Source of the DNA: an uncultured Pseudomonadota bacterium
GTDB taxonomy: Bacteria; Myxococcota_A; UBA796; GCA-2862545
Direction of reading: 5' to 3'
Assembly: GCA_913061235.1 (NCBI GenBank)
Contig: CAJXTB010000006.1
Span: 268,116 to 332,115, forward strand
Length of the DNA: 64,000 nucleotides
The stretch's first letter is position 1. Every line of letters starts with the position of its first letter. The notes under the pieces were generated by a model. That model saw only the letters and a program-made list of their open reading frames with translations, did not search any database and was not told the DNA's origin. Both the position numbers and the translations under genes were made by a program. Positions 26,294-34,585 of this stretch are shown piece after piece.

Positions 26294-27109
26294 ATGATCG
26301 TTACCTGTCCAGCTTGTTCTTCGCGCTTCAAGTTCGATGATGCTCGACTGAGTGGTCAGGGGGCCAAGATCACGTGTCCAACTTGCGACCATCTTTTTGT
26401 GGTCCGACCGCCGCAAGTGGATCCCGTGACCGTCAAGGATAGTTGGATTGGCGACGAACCCGCTGAAGAGGCGGCATCATTGGTCACATACCCAGGGGAC
26501 AGCCACGTGGAACTTGAGACCTACGATTTCAGCACACATGGGGTCATCCTGCGAGTACGGCAGGGCCTGATCGATCAAGAGTTTCACACTCATGCAGAAG
26601 TGAAAGAGGCACTGCGCGACGGAAGCATCGACTATTCTGACGAACTTTCTGAGGATGGGATCAACTGGGCGCCCATCGTTGATTTTGCCACGCTTGAAGA
26701 CCGGTTGGTGGCACTTCGAAAGCGGTTGGATGCTGGCGAGCATGTCGTCCAGCGCACCACATCGCCGCTTGTGATCGGAGACGATGAAGGCGACGAAGAT
26801 GCGCCGACCATGATCGTGCGTGCTTCGTCGCTAAACTTGGACTTCGATCCTGAAGAGGATGGGGAAGACGAACCCCCACCCCCAGCCGCGGGGTTGTTCG
26901 ACCAACCGGCGGAAGACCCAGAGACGGAAGCGGTCGATGCTCCGCCTATGGCAGCGAAGGGTGCGGCAACGCCTGCGACACCTACCCTGAAAGTAGCAGA
27001 ACCAGAGAATCGTTCCATGCTTCTGAAGGTGTTGTTGGTCTTGGTTGTACTCGCGGTCATTGCATTGATGTTGTACCGACAAGGCGTCTTTGCCGGAATG
27101 CAGGGGTAG
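26294..27109 (+). CDS. MJ0042 zinc-ribbon / GYF-like membrane protein 1
   Basis: 271 residues. An N-terminal MJ0042-type zinc ribbon (MIVTCPACSSRFKFDD and ITCPTCDHLFVV) is followed by a GYF_2/DUF4339-like module (about 75-135: strand, helix, then SIDYSDELSEDGINWAPI). An acidic Pro-rich linker leads to a single C-terminal membrane helix (about 240-262). In Myxococcus the ZnR-GYF pair forms the cytoplasmic face of the gliding motor protein GltJ, which contacts the polarity GTPase MglA; this protein has the same cytoplasmic order but no TonB-like tail. The stop is 3 bases before the next gene, which has the same domain order, so they form an operon. Confidence 0.78.
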   Translation: MIVTCPACSSRFKFDDARLSGQGAKITCPTCDHLFVVRPPQVDPVTVKDSWIGDEPAEEAASLVTYPGDSHVELETYDFSTHGVILRVRQGLIDQEFHTHAEVKEALRDGSIDYSDELSEDGINWAPIVDFATLEDRLVALRKRLDAGEHVVQRTTSPLVIGDDEGDEDAPTMIVRASSLNLDFDPEEDGEDEPPPPAAGLFDQPAEDPETEAVDAPPMAAKGAATPATPTLKVAEPENRSMLLKVLLVLVVLAVIALMLYRQGVFAGMQG

Positions 27110-27112
27110 ACC

Positions 27113-28642
27113 GTGAGATTGACCTGTGAGAGCTGTGCTACCGAGCACGACATGGAACCGCCCAAGTGGGTTGCGTCATCTGGAAGGGCTTTTCGCTTCC
27201 GTTGCTCGACATGTGGTCATTCGCAGATGGTCGCGGCACCTGTCAGTGATGGACCGGTGCCGGTAGAGGAACCGTCCTCTGAATCTGAAGGTTCCATCTA
27301 CTTAAAGCAAGACGGAAAGGTATACCTCGTCCAGGGCTGGCACACGTTGTCCCAGTGGATTGAGGAGTCACGCATTGGTGCTGAGGACTTGATTTCCGAG
27401 GGCGGTGTTCGCTGGGAACACGTCAACGAACGCCCGGAAGTCGCCCACTTATTCGAGTCTGAGCCAGCACCCGCCACACCGGTCAACGCGAATGCACTTC
27501 CGTTTGACGCGACTCCAGAACCGGCATCCGCGGCTTCGGCAGATGCTCCGGCTCGGCAGGAAAACCGATTTGGTGGAGTGCCGACAGGTCTGCCGCCTCT
27601 GCCAATCCTCAGCGCCGTAGACCTCGGCGCGACTGCCTCCCACGCCGCTGTGTCCCCAGAGGACATGCCTGGGGAACAGACGATCGATGATTCTCACGAT
27701 GAAATCGACGTTACCGGTCACATGGATGATAGCGAATTTGCCGACAGTATCGACGACGACGAGTTCGGTGATCAGGGGCTTACGGAAGAGCTGATGCTCG
27801 ATGAGACTCCAATTCACGAGCTGCGCTCTGAAGAGCCAGCGCCTGAAGCGGACGACGAATCGATCGAAGATCCGGCGAGCGACATCAGCACGCTGGAGGA
27901 GGACAGCCTGTTCGCCGAGTTCGACTCCAAGCGGACGGCCGAGCCAGCGCCGTTGAGCGGTGAGGACTGGGTAGAACCAGAACCTTCGTCGCCCTGGCCA
28001 TGGATGTTGGCGGCCCTCTTCACGTTGCTAGCGATTGTTTTTCTGGGTTGGTGGGTGATATCGAACAATCCCGTGCCCACGGACCCAGTAGAGCTCGGCA
28101 GCGCGCTGACCACCGCTCCAGAACCTGCAGTTGTCCCTGACACAGTGGTCGGAACCGACTCCGACTCCGACAACGACTCTGGCTCCGACAATGACTCTGA
28201 CGAAGACAGCGACTCTGACGTAGACAGCGACTCTGACGTAGACAGCGACTCTAACGTAGATAGCGGGTCGTCCGACGGTGACACAGATGCCCAAGTGGCT
28301 GTTGTTGAGACGGTTCCCGCGCCCGTGGTCCCGACCCCAGCGCCGGACGTCGTCCCACAACCTGTTGCGCCTGCGGTCCGTTCGGTCAGCACCATGATCG
28401 ACGCTGGCTGGTCCAAGGTCGATGGCGGCAACCTGTCGGGTGCTGCGTCGGAGTTTCAGGCGGCTCTCGCTGCTCGGCCTTCAAGTGGTGAGGCAAACTT
28501 GGGCTACGGCTATGTGTTGGTCGAGCAGGGACGCGCGACTCAAGCCGTTCGCTACTTGTGCACCGCCCGTGACAACGCGAGTGGTAGCACCGCAGCTGAG
28601 GCACGTGGAATCCTGAGTCGTCTCGAACTCACCTGCGACTAA
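27113..28642 (+). CDS. MJ0042 zinc-ribbon / GYF-like membrane protein 2 with TPR tail
   Basis: 509 residues from GTG 27113. Zinc ribbon CESCATEHDM and CSTCGHSQMV (about 4-42), GYF_2-like module (about 60-105: VYLVQGWHTLSQWIEESRI then ISEGGVRWEHV), long acidic linker, one membrane helix (PWMLAALFTLLAIVFLGWWVI), then an extracytoplasmic Asp-Ser repeat region (18-base repeats near 28206-28259), Pro-rich linker and a C-terminal TPR-like helical module (about 430-509). It may bridge the inner membrane to cell-envelope partners. See the GltJ comparison for the upstream gene. Confidence 0.78.
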   Translation: MRLTCESCATEHDMEPPKWVASSGRAFRFRCSTCGHSQMVAAPVSDGPVPVEEPSSESEGSIYLKQDGKVYLVQGWHTLSQWIEESRIGAEDLISEGGVRWEHVNERPEVAHLFESEPAPATPVNANALPFDATPEPASAASADAPARQENRFGGVPTGLPPLPILSAVDLGATASHAAVSPEDMPGEQTIDDSHDEIDVTGHMDDSEFADSIDDDEFGDQGLTEELMLDETPIHELRSEEPAPEADDESIEDPASDISTLEEDSLFAEFDSKRTAEPAPLSGEDWVEPEPSSPWPWMLAALFTLLAIVFLGWWVISNNPVPTDPVELGSALTTAPEPAVVPDTVVGTDSDSDNDSGSDNDSDEDSDSDVDSDSDVDSDSNVDSGSSDGDTDAQVAVVETVPAPVVPTPAPDVVPQPVAPAVRSVSTMIDAGWSKVDGGNLSGAASEFQAALAARPSSGEANLGYGYVLVEQGRATQAVRYLCTARDNASGSTAAEARGILSRLELTCD

Positions 28643-28711
28643 TCTGAGCCCTCGGGTTACCCGGGCCCCGCCGATTCACGTTATTTCGGCGTTGCTGAAG
28701 AGGAAGACGAC

Positions 28712-29017
28712 ATGTCCGAGCGTAAGCACGAAGACGAGTACTTTGCCCGCCAAGACGCCGCAAAGTTGGCCAAACTCCGCGCTGCAGAGATTGCTGCGCA
28801 GATGGATGCTAGCGTTGAACAGTTGAAGGCACTGCACTTCCACCGTTGCGGGCATTGTGGCTGTGGCATGAACACCAAGCCGTTCCGTGGTGTTGAGATC
28901 GAAGTCTGCGGCGACTGTGGCAGTGTGCTGCTCGACAAGGGTGAGCTGGAGAAGCTTGCCGGCCAAGATGAGAGCGGCATGTTGTCGGGTATCTTGTCGG
29001 TATTCGGCGGAAAGTAG
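28712..29017 (+). CDS. Small zf-TFIIB-type zinc-ribbon protein
   Basis: 101 residues. The central part holds CGHCGCGM and CGDCGSVLLDKGELEKL, the pattern of the small bacterial zf-TFIIB (COG3809-like) domain. The N-terminal 40 residues form a charged helix. Soluble. AGAGGAAGACG precedes ATG 28712. It follows the second zinc-ribbon/GYF gene by 69 bases. Confidence 0.85.
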   Translation: MSERKHEDEYFARQDAAKLAKLRAAEIAAQMDASVEQLKALHFHRCGHCGCGMNTKPFRGVEIEVCGDCGSVLLDKGELEKLAGQDESGMLSGILSVFGGK

Positions 29018-29025
29018 AGCCCGGT

Positions 29026-29988
29026 CTAGGCGAGTCGCTTTGCCAGCGATTCGACACTGGCAGGGGAACAGCCTTCGGCCTTGTTGTTGATGATGACAAG
29101 GCTTTCCGTGCCCAAGCTCTGTGCTTCTTCAATGAGCACAGCGACGGCATCTCGGGAAGCGCTGTCTTCGCTGGCTAGGCGATTGAATGGGGCAAACTGG
29201 GCCTTGGCCTCTTGGTAGGACAGCCCAGGTCGTAGCATCCAGCGAACGACGCGCTGGGGTCCGCCTGACCCAACGATGTCGCGCTGGACAGCGAGCGACG
29301 GCATGCCCGAGTGAATGTTGAAGCAGTGGGACGTGCCGCTCTCGCGCAGAGCGCCAGCGTAGTCCTTTCCAAGGCACCACTCATTGCGTACCTCCACTGC
29401 GTAGCGAGCGTCCGGCGGTAGGGCCTTGAGAAAGCGGTACAGACGGATGGCAAAGGCCCGTGGTGAGTCGCCGAGGTCTCGTGGTGCATGTGGTGGGAAT
29501 TGAAACAGGAGCACACCCAGGCGGTCTCTAAGGCCCGTATGGGTGGGGCCTACAACCACATCGGCAGCGTAGGCCGGGTCCAAGAACCGGGGGTTGAGGG
29601 TGCCGGCGAGCTTTCCGAACCGTGCGTGCGTCGGAAATCTGGCGGTGGTGACGTGATCATGGGCCTTGACCAAGAAGCGAAAGTCGGACGGAACTTGGTC
29701 TCGCCATGCGTCGTACACGTCGACGCTAACGGGCTTGTAGAAGGTTCGGTCCACACCGACCGTTCGCAACAGCGGGTGTTGGGAGTAGGCAGGCAGGCCA
29801 TGTCTTGTCAGGGCATCTGCCGAGGGCTTGCCGCGGTACAGACGGCCCGCCCATCCCGGAAAGGTCCACGACGACGTTCCCAAACGAGTGGTGGCTGAAA
29901 GCTTCTCTGCAAGCGCCTTAATGGAGGGGGCTGCTGGGCATGCGCTCACTACCGGAGAGGCTGTCCCGAACAGTCCGACCTGGTCCAT
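29026..29988 (-). CDS. DUF72 family protein (YecE-like)
   Basis: 320 residues, TIM-barrel-like DUF72 family. Seen: GTSSWTFPGWAGRLY (start of the barrel), VDRTFYKPVSVD, FRFLVKAHDHVT, LLFQFPPHA, YAVEVRNEWC and the SLVIINNKAEGCSP end with the paired Asn typical of the family. DUF72 function is not established. It is divergent from the lipoprotein gene at 30036. Confidence 0.9.
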   Translation of the reverse strand: MDQVGLFGTASPVVSACPAAPSIKALAEKLSATTRLGTSSWTFPGWAGRLYRGKPSADALTRHGLPAYSQHPLLRTVGVDRTFYKPVSVDVYDAWRDQVPSDFRFLVKAHDHVTTARFPTHARFGKLAGTLNPRFLDPAYAADVVVGPTHTGLRDRLGVLLFQFPPHAPRDLGDSPRAFAIRLYRFLKALPPDARYAVEVRNEWCLGKDYAGALRESGTSHCFNIHSGMPSLAVQRDIVGSGGPQRVVRWMLRPGLSYQEAKAQFAPFNRLASEDSASRDAVAVLIEEAQSLGTESLVIINNKAEGCSPASVESLAKRLA

Positions 29989-30035
29989 GGTACATCCCTC
30001 TCCAACGTGTTGTTCTTGCGGCCGGAGACCCTTCT

Positions 30036-30887
30036 ATGCGCATCCCCAGTCTGTTGCTTGTCCTCGTAGGCTTTTCAGCTTGTCCGCCTCCAATCATCGA
30101 AGAGACGGGTGAGCCCGGTACGGACACGGACACGGACACGGACATGGATACCGACACGGACGAGCTTGTTGTGTCCGATCAGGTGGTCCAGCTTACGTCT
30201 GTTGTCGCCATCGACCGCATTGCCTACGATGGACCTGATCGGTTCGTGGTCGTACAGGAAGACCTCGACGGAGCAACAGGGGCGATCCTCGGCAGCGCTC
30301 CCGTCACGGCAGGTGTGACGCTGGACGTGGAGGTCGAGCTCTCCGAACCACTCTCATCGCAGCGTACTCAGCTGTTTGCCACGCTGTTCGATGACAGCAA
30401 CAACAATGGTGTGTTCGATGTGGGTACGGATCTAAGCGTTGGAAGCGATAATCTTGTGGATGGCTTTCAAGCGACGGTAGTCGCAGGTACGCCTGACATT
30501 CGTGTGGTCGTGGTTGATGGCACGGGTACCGCCGTGATGGTGACGCAGGTGATTCCGGCATCCCAGCAAGCGGCGTTAGTCGCCTTGGGCATCGACAATC
30601 CTGCGTTCAATCTGGCGCGTGGGCTCCGATACGAGTTTCAAAATGACTCGGATGTCCGCCTAGAGTTTGTGAATAGGGGGGCGACTCCAGATGATGATGC
30701 GCTTGGCCTGGCACAGGGGGATGTTGTGGGATTGGCCGAAGACCAGTCAGAGATCAACTGGCGGGACTCGGATGGATTCCTCCGGTTTACGGCTACGTCA
30801 GTTCTGCTGTTGAACGTGGATGGCTACCGAGACGGTGACGACATCACAGAAGCTCGAGGCATCATCACCGCTCAGGTGAGCAGGTAG
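30036..30887 (+). CDS. Lipoprotein with Asp-Thr linker and DUF7282-like domain
   Basis: 283 residues from ATG 30036 (GGAG upstream); a reading from 29940 would overlap the DUF72 gene. Lipobox GFSAC (Cys16), then an acidic TDTD linker, then a domain (about 50-160) whose pattern resembles DUF7282: VVSDQVVQ, DGPDRFVVVQED, GSAPVTAGVTLDVEVEL, and the strand with DDSNNNGVFD. The 3' end overlaps the convergent protease gene by 16 bases. Function unknown. Confidence 0.75.
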   Translation: MRIPSLLLVLVGFSACPPPIIEETGEPGTDTDTDTDMDTDTDELVVSDQVVQLTSVVAIDRIAYDGPDRFVVVQEDLDGATGAILGSAPVTAGVTLDVEVELSEPLSSQRTQLFATLFDDSNNNGVFDVGTDLSVGSDNLVDGFQATVVAGTPDIRVVVVDGTGTAVMVTQVIPASQQAALVALGIDNPAFNLARGLRYEFQNDSDVRLEFVNRGATPDDDALGLAQGDVVGLAEDQSEINWRDSDGFLRFTATSVLLLNVDGYRDGDDITEARGIITAQVSR

Positions 30888-31507
30888 CGAGCGTCTACTG
30901 CTGTTCCGAGGTGGAAGGTGTCTGCCTTGGGCCAGTCGCTGAGTAGGCCTGTTCGTGCGTCTTCTAGCAGTGCTGGGCCGCCAATGAGTACGCCTAGCAG
31001 AGCGATGGGCTGCGCGTCTCCTGGAGCGTAGCGAAGCACCGGTGAGCCACTGGAACCGGGGTAGCAAGGGGCATCGACCAAGAACTCCGGACGCCCGCGG
31101 AAGGGGAGCTTGGGATCGGTGGCCGTGATGCCTGTGCGCGCAATGGGCCGGCCGCTGTGGTCATCCACCAGGCCTAGAGGGTGTCCAAGAATCACAATGG
31201 GCTCAATGGCACCAAGGGTCTCGACCGGTACAATCCACTGCGCTTCGATCCAAGCCTTCGGAGTCTCCTGAACCTGTAGAATGGCTAGATCGACGCCTTC
31301 AATGAACGTCACGGAGCCGGCACTGATTGCTCGTCCTGACCCTGTGGTGATGCGTTCGGCGCCCTCCACCACGTGGCGGCAGGTGACCAACACCGGTGGC
31401 ACGCCTGGGTGACGACGGAACCAGAAGGCAGTGCCTAGACGGCGTTCATCTCCCACGTACGCGCAGAGTGGGCGTGTGGATTGCACGATGGCGTCGGACA
31501 GTGTCAT
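30872..31507 (-). CDS. Trypsin-like serine protease, single domain
   Basis: 211 residues with no signal peptide in view. The chymotrypsin-fold triad is visible: His in VTCRHVV, Asp in GVDLAIL and Ser in PCYPGSSGSPV. There is no PDZ domain, so it is not a DegP-type protein. It overlaps the convergent lipoprotein gene by 16 bases. Confidence 0.83.
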   Translation of the reverse strand: MTLSDAIVQSTRPLCAYVGDERRLGTAFWFRRHPGVPPVLVTCRHVVEGAERITTGSGRAISAGSVTFIEGVDLAILQVQETPKAWIEAQWIVPVETLGAIEPIVILGHPLGLVDDHSGRPIARTGITATDPKLPFRGRPEFLVDAPCYPGSSGSPVLRYAPGDAQPIALLGVLIGGPALLEDARTGLLSDWPKADTFHLGTAVDARYLLT

Positions 31508-31589
31508 GGGGCTGCTCTATCCCGGGTAGGCGTACATTTGCGGTAAGGCCGACGCTTCGCTGATCCGATGGTGGGGGTCGGGAGTGTCG

Positions 31590-32573
31590 ATGAATACCGC
31601 ATTTGTGCCTAGGGACCCGCTTGTACGACTCGACACTCAGAGTCCGCTCCGAGCCGAGGGCACGTTCATCGATGAGATGTGGCCTGCGGAGGAGGACCCC
31701 GCTTGTCCTCGTGAGCAAGCCGCCAAGGGCATGGCAGGCACGGTTGCGATGGCCACGGGTCTACGACCCTTCCCAGAGGTGGCGAACGCCGTGTTGACCG
31801 TCACCTCTAGGCCAGATGTCGACCTAGAAGACCTGTGCATGCTCATTGAATCGGACCCCGCACTGGCCACCAAGATGTTGAGACTAGCCAATTCAGCACA
31901 TCTTCGACGCCGAACGGAGTGTCGCAACCTACGACAAGCTGTCCAGCGACTGGGCTTCAAGATGGTCCGTGGACTTGCGCTGTCGGTCGCCACGCTTGAG
32001 ACGTACTCTGACCCATTCGGTGAGGGACGGAGAATCCGTGAACACTGTGCTGGAACCGCTGCTATTGCACGCGTACTGACGGCAGCTCTCGACCGGAAAG
32101 TGATGCACGAAGCGTTCCTCTGTGGCTTGCTCCACGACTTTGGCAAGCTGTTGCTCCACCAAGCTGGAGAGATCAACTACGCCACTATTGGCGGGCCCAA
32201 GATGGCACGGGGCGAAGACTTGGCCCAGCGTGAGCGGGAACGCATTGGCTACGACCATGCCGTCCTCGGGGGCTGGGTACTTCACCAGTGGGACATTCCA
32301 GAGCCGGTTCCGCGCGTTGTCGCCCAGCATCACCAACAAGAGGCGTGCTTCTTGGACCAGGGCCCACTGGGGCGATTGACAGCGTGGCTTCAAGTAGCCG
32401 ACGAGCTGGACCACCACATTGTCTCAGGCGCTGTGGCGGACGAGCACTACTTCGAGTGGTACGCAAAAAAACGGCCCTTCGTCCGTGTGGGACTCACGGC
32501 AAAGGACCTGATGAAATACTGGGGCGGAATTTTGGCGGAACGTGAACATACCTTGCAGGTATTCAGCAGCTAG
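31590..32573 (+). CDS. HDOD-domain protein
   Basis: 327 residues from ATG 31590; GTG at 31584 is also possible and GGGAG sits close to both. The HDOD domain spans about 50-240: LRPFPEVANAVLTVTSRPDVDLEDL, the IESDPALATKMLRLANSAHLRR helix-turn, LRQAVQRLGF, and CGLLHDFGKLLLHQ. HDOD proteins work in signalling, motility or cyclic-di-GMP-linked regulation. The C-terminal part has the HH and H-D signature fragments. Convergent with cpaB-like genes. Confidence 0.86.
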   Translation: MNTAFVPRDPLVRLDTQSPLRAEGTFIDEMWPAEEDPACPREQAAKGMAGTVAMATGLRPFPEVANAVLTVTSRPDVDLEDLCMLIESDPALATKMLRLANSAHLRRRTECRNLRQAVQRLGFKMVRGLALSVATLETYSDPFGEGRRIREHCAGTAAIARVLTAALDRKVMHEAFLCGLLHDFGKLLLHQAGEINYATIGGPKMARGEDLAQRERERIGYDHAVLGGWVLHQWDIPEPVPRVVAQHHQQEACFLDQGPLGRLTAWLQVADELDHHIVSGAVADEHYFEWYAKKRPFVRVGLTAKDLMKYWGGILAEREHTLQVFSS

Positions 32574-32584
32574 CATCGCTTTCG

Positions 32585-33490
32585 CTAGGGGACGACGATT
32601 TGACCACCGTCGATTTCGACTTCGTTTACAACGGTACCGCGGATGATCTGTAGGGTTGGACCGGGGGCTTCCACTGCTGCTTGCGGCCGTGGCCGTGGGT
32701 TTGGAGTGGGACGGGCTTGCTCTTCGCCGGTGATGTCCCTGGTGGTGACACCGTCTGTCTCTTCCCAGCCGATGTCCTGCATGGAGCGAAGGGTCAGCGT
32801 GATCTCGCCCTGGTCAGCACCATGTGCGACCTCTTGGGCTTGGTCGGGGGTCACAGCGAGGGTCACGGATGGACGATGGCGACGAGCCGCTTCACGCTCG
32901 GCCTCGGGGTCTTCCTCGTCGTAGTTGCCAGCACCCTTGCGGTTGTTGACAGCGAGCACGTAGACAGCCTGCAAGAGAGTGCGGGTGTAGCGCCGGTCGC
33001 GGTCCTCGGCGTCGCGGATGGTGACGAGGAGGTCGACGTAGTTGCCTGGGGCCAGGTGACCCGACAGTGCGTTGCCGTCGTTGATGTTGATGGAGATGGC
33101 GCGCTGTCCGCGAGGAATGATGGCGTTGAGGCCAATGCCTTCGTCAGCATCTGCCAAGCGCTCTTCCCGCACGAACTCGTCTCCCAAGATGCGTTCACGC
33201 GGAATGCGTCCAACGACGTGTTCAGGAGAGCGGTAAACGGTGTCTGCCAACATGTCGATCGGCACGGCCACGGCGTATAGATCGTCTTCGGTAATGGTCA
33301 CGCCCTGGTACAGGTCGTGCATGGCGACAATGGCGGTGACCGTCTCTGCCGGAGCGCTGGCCTGAGCAATCTGGGCCTCGTAGTCGCGCATGATGTTTAC
33401 GACGAGCAACACCAAAGCAATGGCAGCAACCGCTGCAATGCCGAGAGAGAGGAGGATGCGGATACCACCCGCAGACCGTTCGCTTGCCAT
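32585..33490 (-). CDS. CpaB-like (SAF domain) membrane protein, copy 1
   Basis: 301 residues from ATG 33490 (GGAG seven bases upstream); an earlier reading from 33562 adds no family sequence. One N-terminal membrane helix is followed by a SAF-like domain (AIVAMHDLYQGVTITEDDLY, VVGRIPRERILGDEFV, AIIPRGQRAISININD) and a domain with VDLLVTIRDAEDRDRR and VTLAVTPDQAQEVA, the order of CpaB/RcpC of Tad/Flp pili. CpaB anchors pilin assembly in the periplasm, but no other tad gene is in the window. The next gene upstream is a paralogue. Confidence 0.83.
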   Translation of the reverse strand: MASERSAGGIRILLSLGIAAVAAIALVLLVVNIMRDYEAQIAQASAPAETVTAIVAMHDLYQGVTITEDDLYAVAVPIDMLADTVYRSPEHVVGRIPRERILGDEFVREERLADADEGIGLNAIIPRGQRAISININDGNALSGHLAPGNYVDLLVTIRDAEDRDRRYTRTLLQAVYVLAVNNRKGAGNYDEEDPEAEREAARRHRPSVTLAVTPDQAQEVAHGADQGEITLTLRSMQDIGWEETDGVTTRDITGEEQARPTPNPRPRPQAAVEAPGPTLQIIRGTVVNEVEIDGGQIVVP

Positions 33491-33592
33491 TTCGGCTCCA
33501 ACCAGACTGCCGTATGCGTCAGTGCATGCGGCAACGAGGCTCAGTGTAGCCCATCTGACCACAGGTAGGGGCGCTGGGCTCTTGCTTGGTCG

Positions 33593-34492
33593 TTACTCGC
33601 GGGTCGCGTCGTCGTTGTTTGCGGGCATGGTGACGTCCTCACATACGGTACCACGACACACCACCACCACATTACCAACTGGTTCGGTCTGGGGGGGATT
33701 GGAGTGTATTGGGGCGGGGGTGGGCTCGACATAGCGGCCGAGAACGTCCTGTAGCGACGTGCCGGGAGTCAACGCAATGGCTGGATCTTGCGCGTGGCGC
33801 AGGGCGAGGGTCAGCGTTCCCTGGTTGGACCCCTGGGCGAGAAGTTGTGCGTCCTCTGGGGTGACGGCCAGAGTGACCGACGGACGGAACCGTCGGCGTT
33901 GTTCGCGTTCGACGTCGGGATCGAGCTGGGAGCTGTCCAGTCGACTGTTGACGGCTAGGACATACGCGGACTGCAGAACGGTGTTGGTGACCACGTGGTC
34001 CCGGTCGTCTGGGTCTTCGATGGTGACGAGGACGTCTACGTAGTTGGTGGGTTCGAGCAAGCCAGCGAGTGCGTCACCGCCGTCTAGATTGATAGAAAGC
34101 GCTCGCATGCCACGCGGCACAATTGCGTTCATTCCAATGCCCTTGTCCGCGTTGGCCATGCGCTCTTCGCGCAAGACTTCGTCGACCAGAATGCGCTCAC
34201 GAGGCACCCGGCCGACAATGTGTTCAGGCGAGCGATAGGCGCCATCTTGCACCATATGGGCAGGCATTTGTGTAGCGTATAGGTCGCTTTCGTTGATTAC
34301 AACGCCTTGGTACAGATCCCGGTTGGCGACCATGACAGTGACCATCTCAGCAGGAGCCGCCGCTTCCGCGAGACGGGCCTGGTAGCTGTTGGCGACGTTC
34401 ACGAGGATTCCCCCGAGGGAGGCTGCCGCTACAACCCCAATGGCCAGGGAAATACCGATGCGCGTGGTCGCCGATTTAGACGCTGACCCCAT
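33593..34492 (-). CDS. CpaB-like (SAF domain) membrane protein, copy 2
   Basis: 299 residues from ATG 34492 (GGAG upstream). Same architecture as copy 1: membrane helix, AEMVTVMVANRDLYQGVVINESDLYATQ, VGRVPRERILVDEVLREERM, AIVPRGMRALSINLDG and VTLAVTPEDAQLLA. Many stretches are nearly identical to copy 1, so the two arose by tandem duplication, with divergent C-terminal tails. The 5' spacing to copy 1 is about 100 bases. Confidence 0.83.
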   Translation of the reverse strand: MGSASKSATTRIGISLAIGVVAAASLGGILVNVANSYQARLAEAAAPAEMVTVMVANRDLYQGVVINESDLYATQMPAHMVQDGAYRSPEHIVGRVPRERILVDEVLREERMANADKGIGMNAIVPRGMRALSINLDGGDALAGLLEPTNYVDVLVTIEDPDDRDHVVTNTVLQSAYVLAVNSRLDSSQLDPDVEREQRRRFRPSVTLAVTPEDAQLLAQGSNQGTLTLALRHAQDPAIALTPGTSLQDVLGRYVEPTPAPIHSNPPQTEPVGNVVVVCRGTVCEDVTMPANNDDATRE

Positions 34493-34585
34493 GTGAACTC
34501 CGAGCAGACGCGCACCAAACATGGGCGCGTCTCAAGGGTAACGGGTTGATGCCTCTTCGCTTACGGCATTTCTCCGAGGTTCGAC

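Noticed and set aside
32585..34492. A complete Tad pilus locus
   Set aside because: Only two CpaB-like genes are present; no ATPase, secretin or pilin gene is seen.
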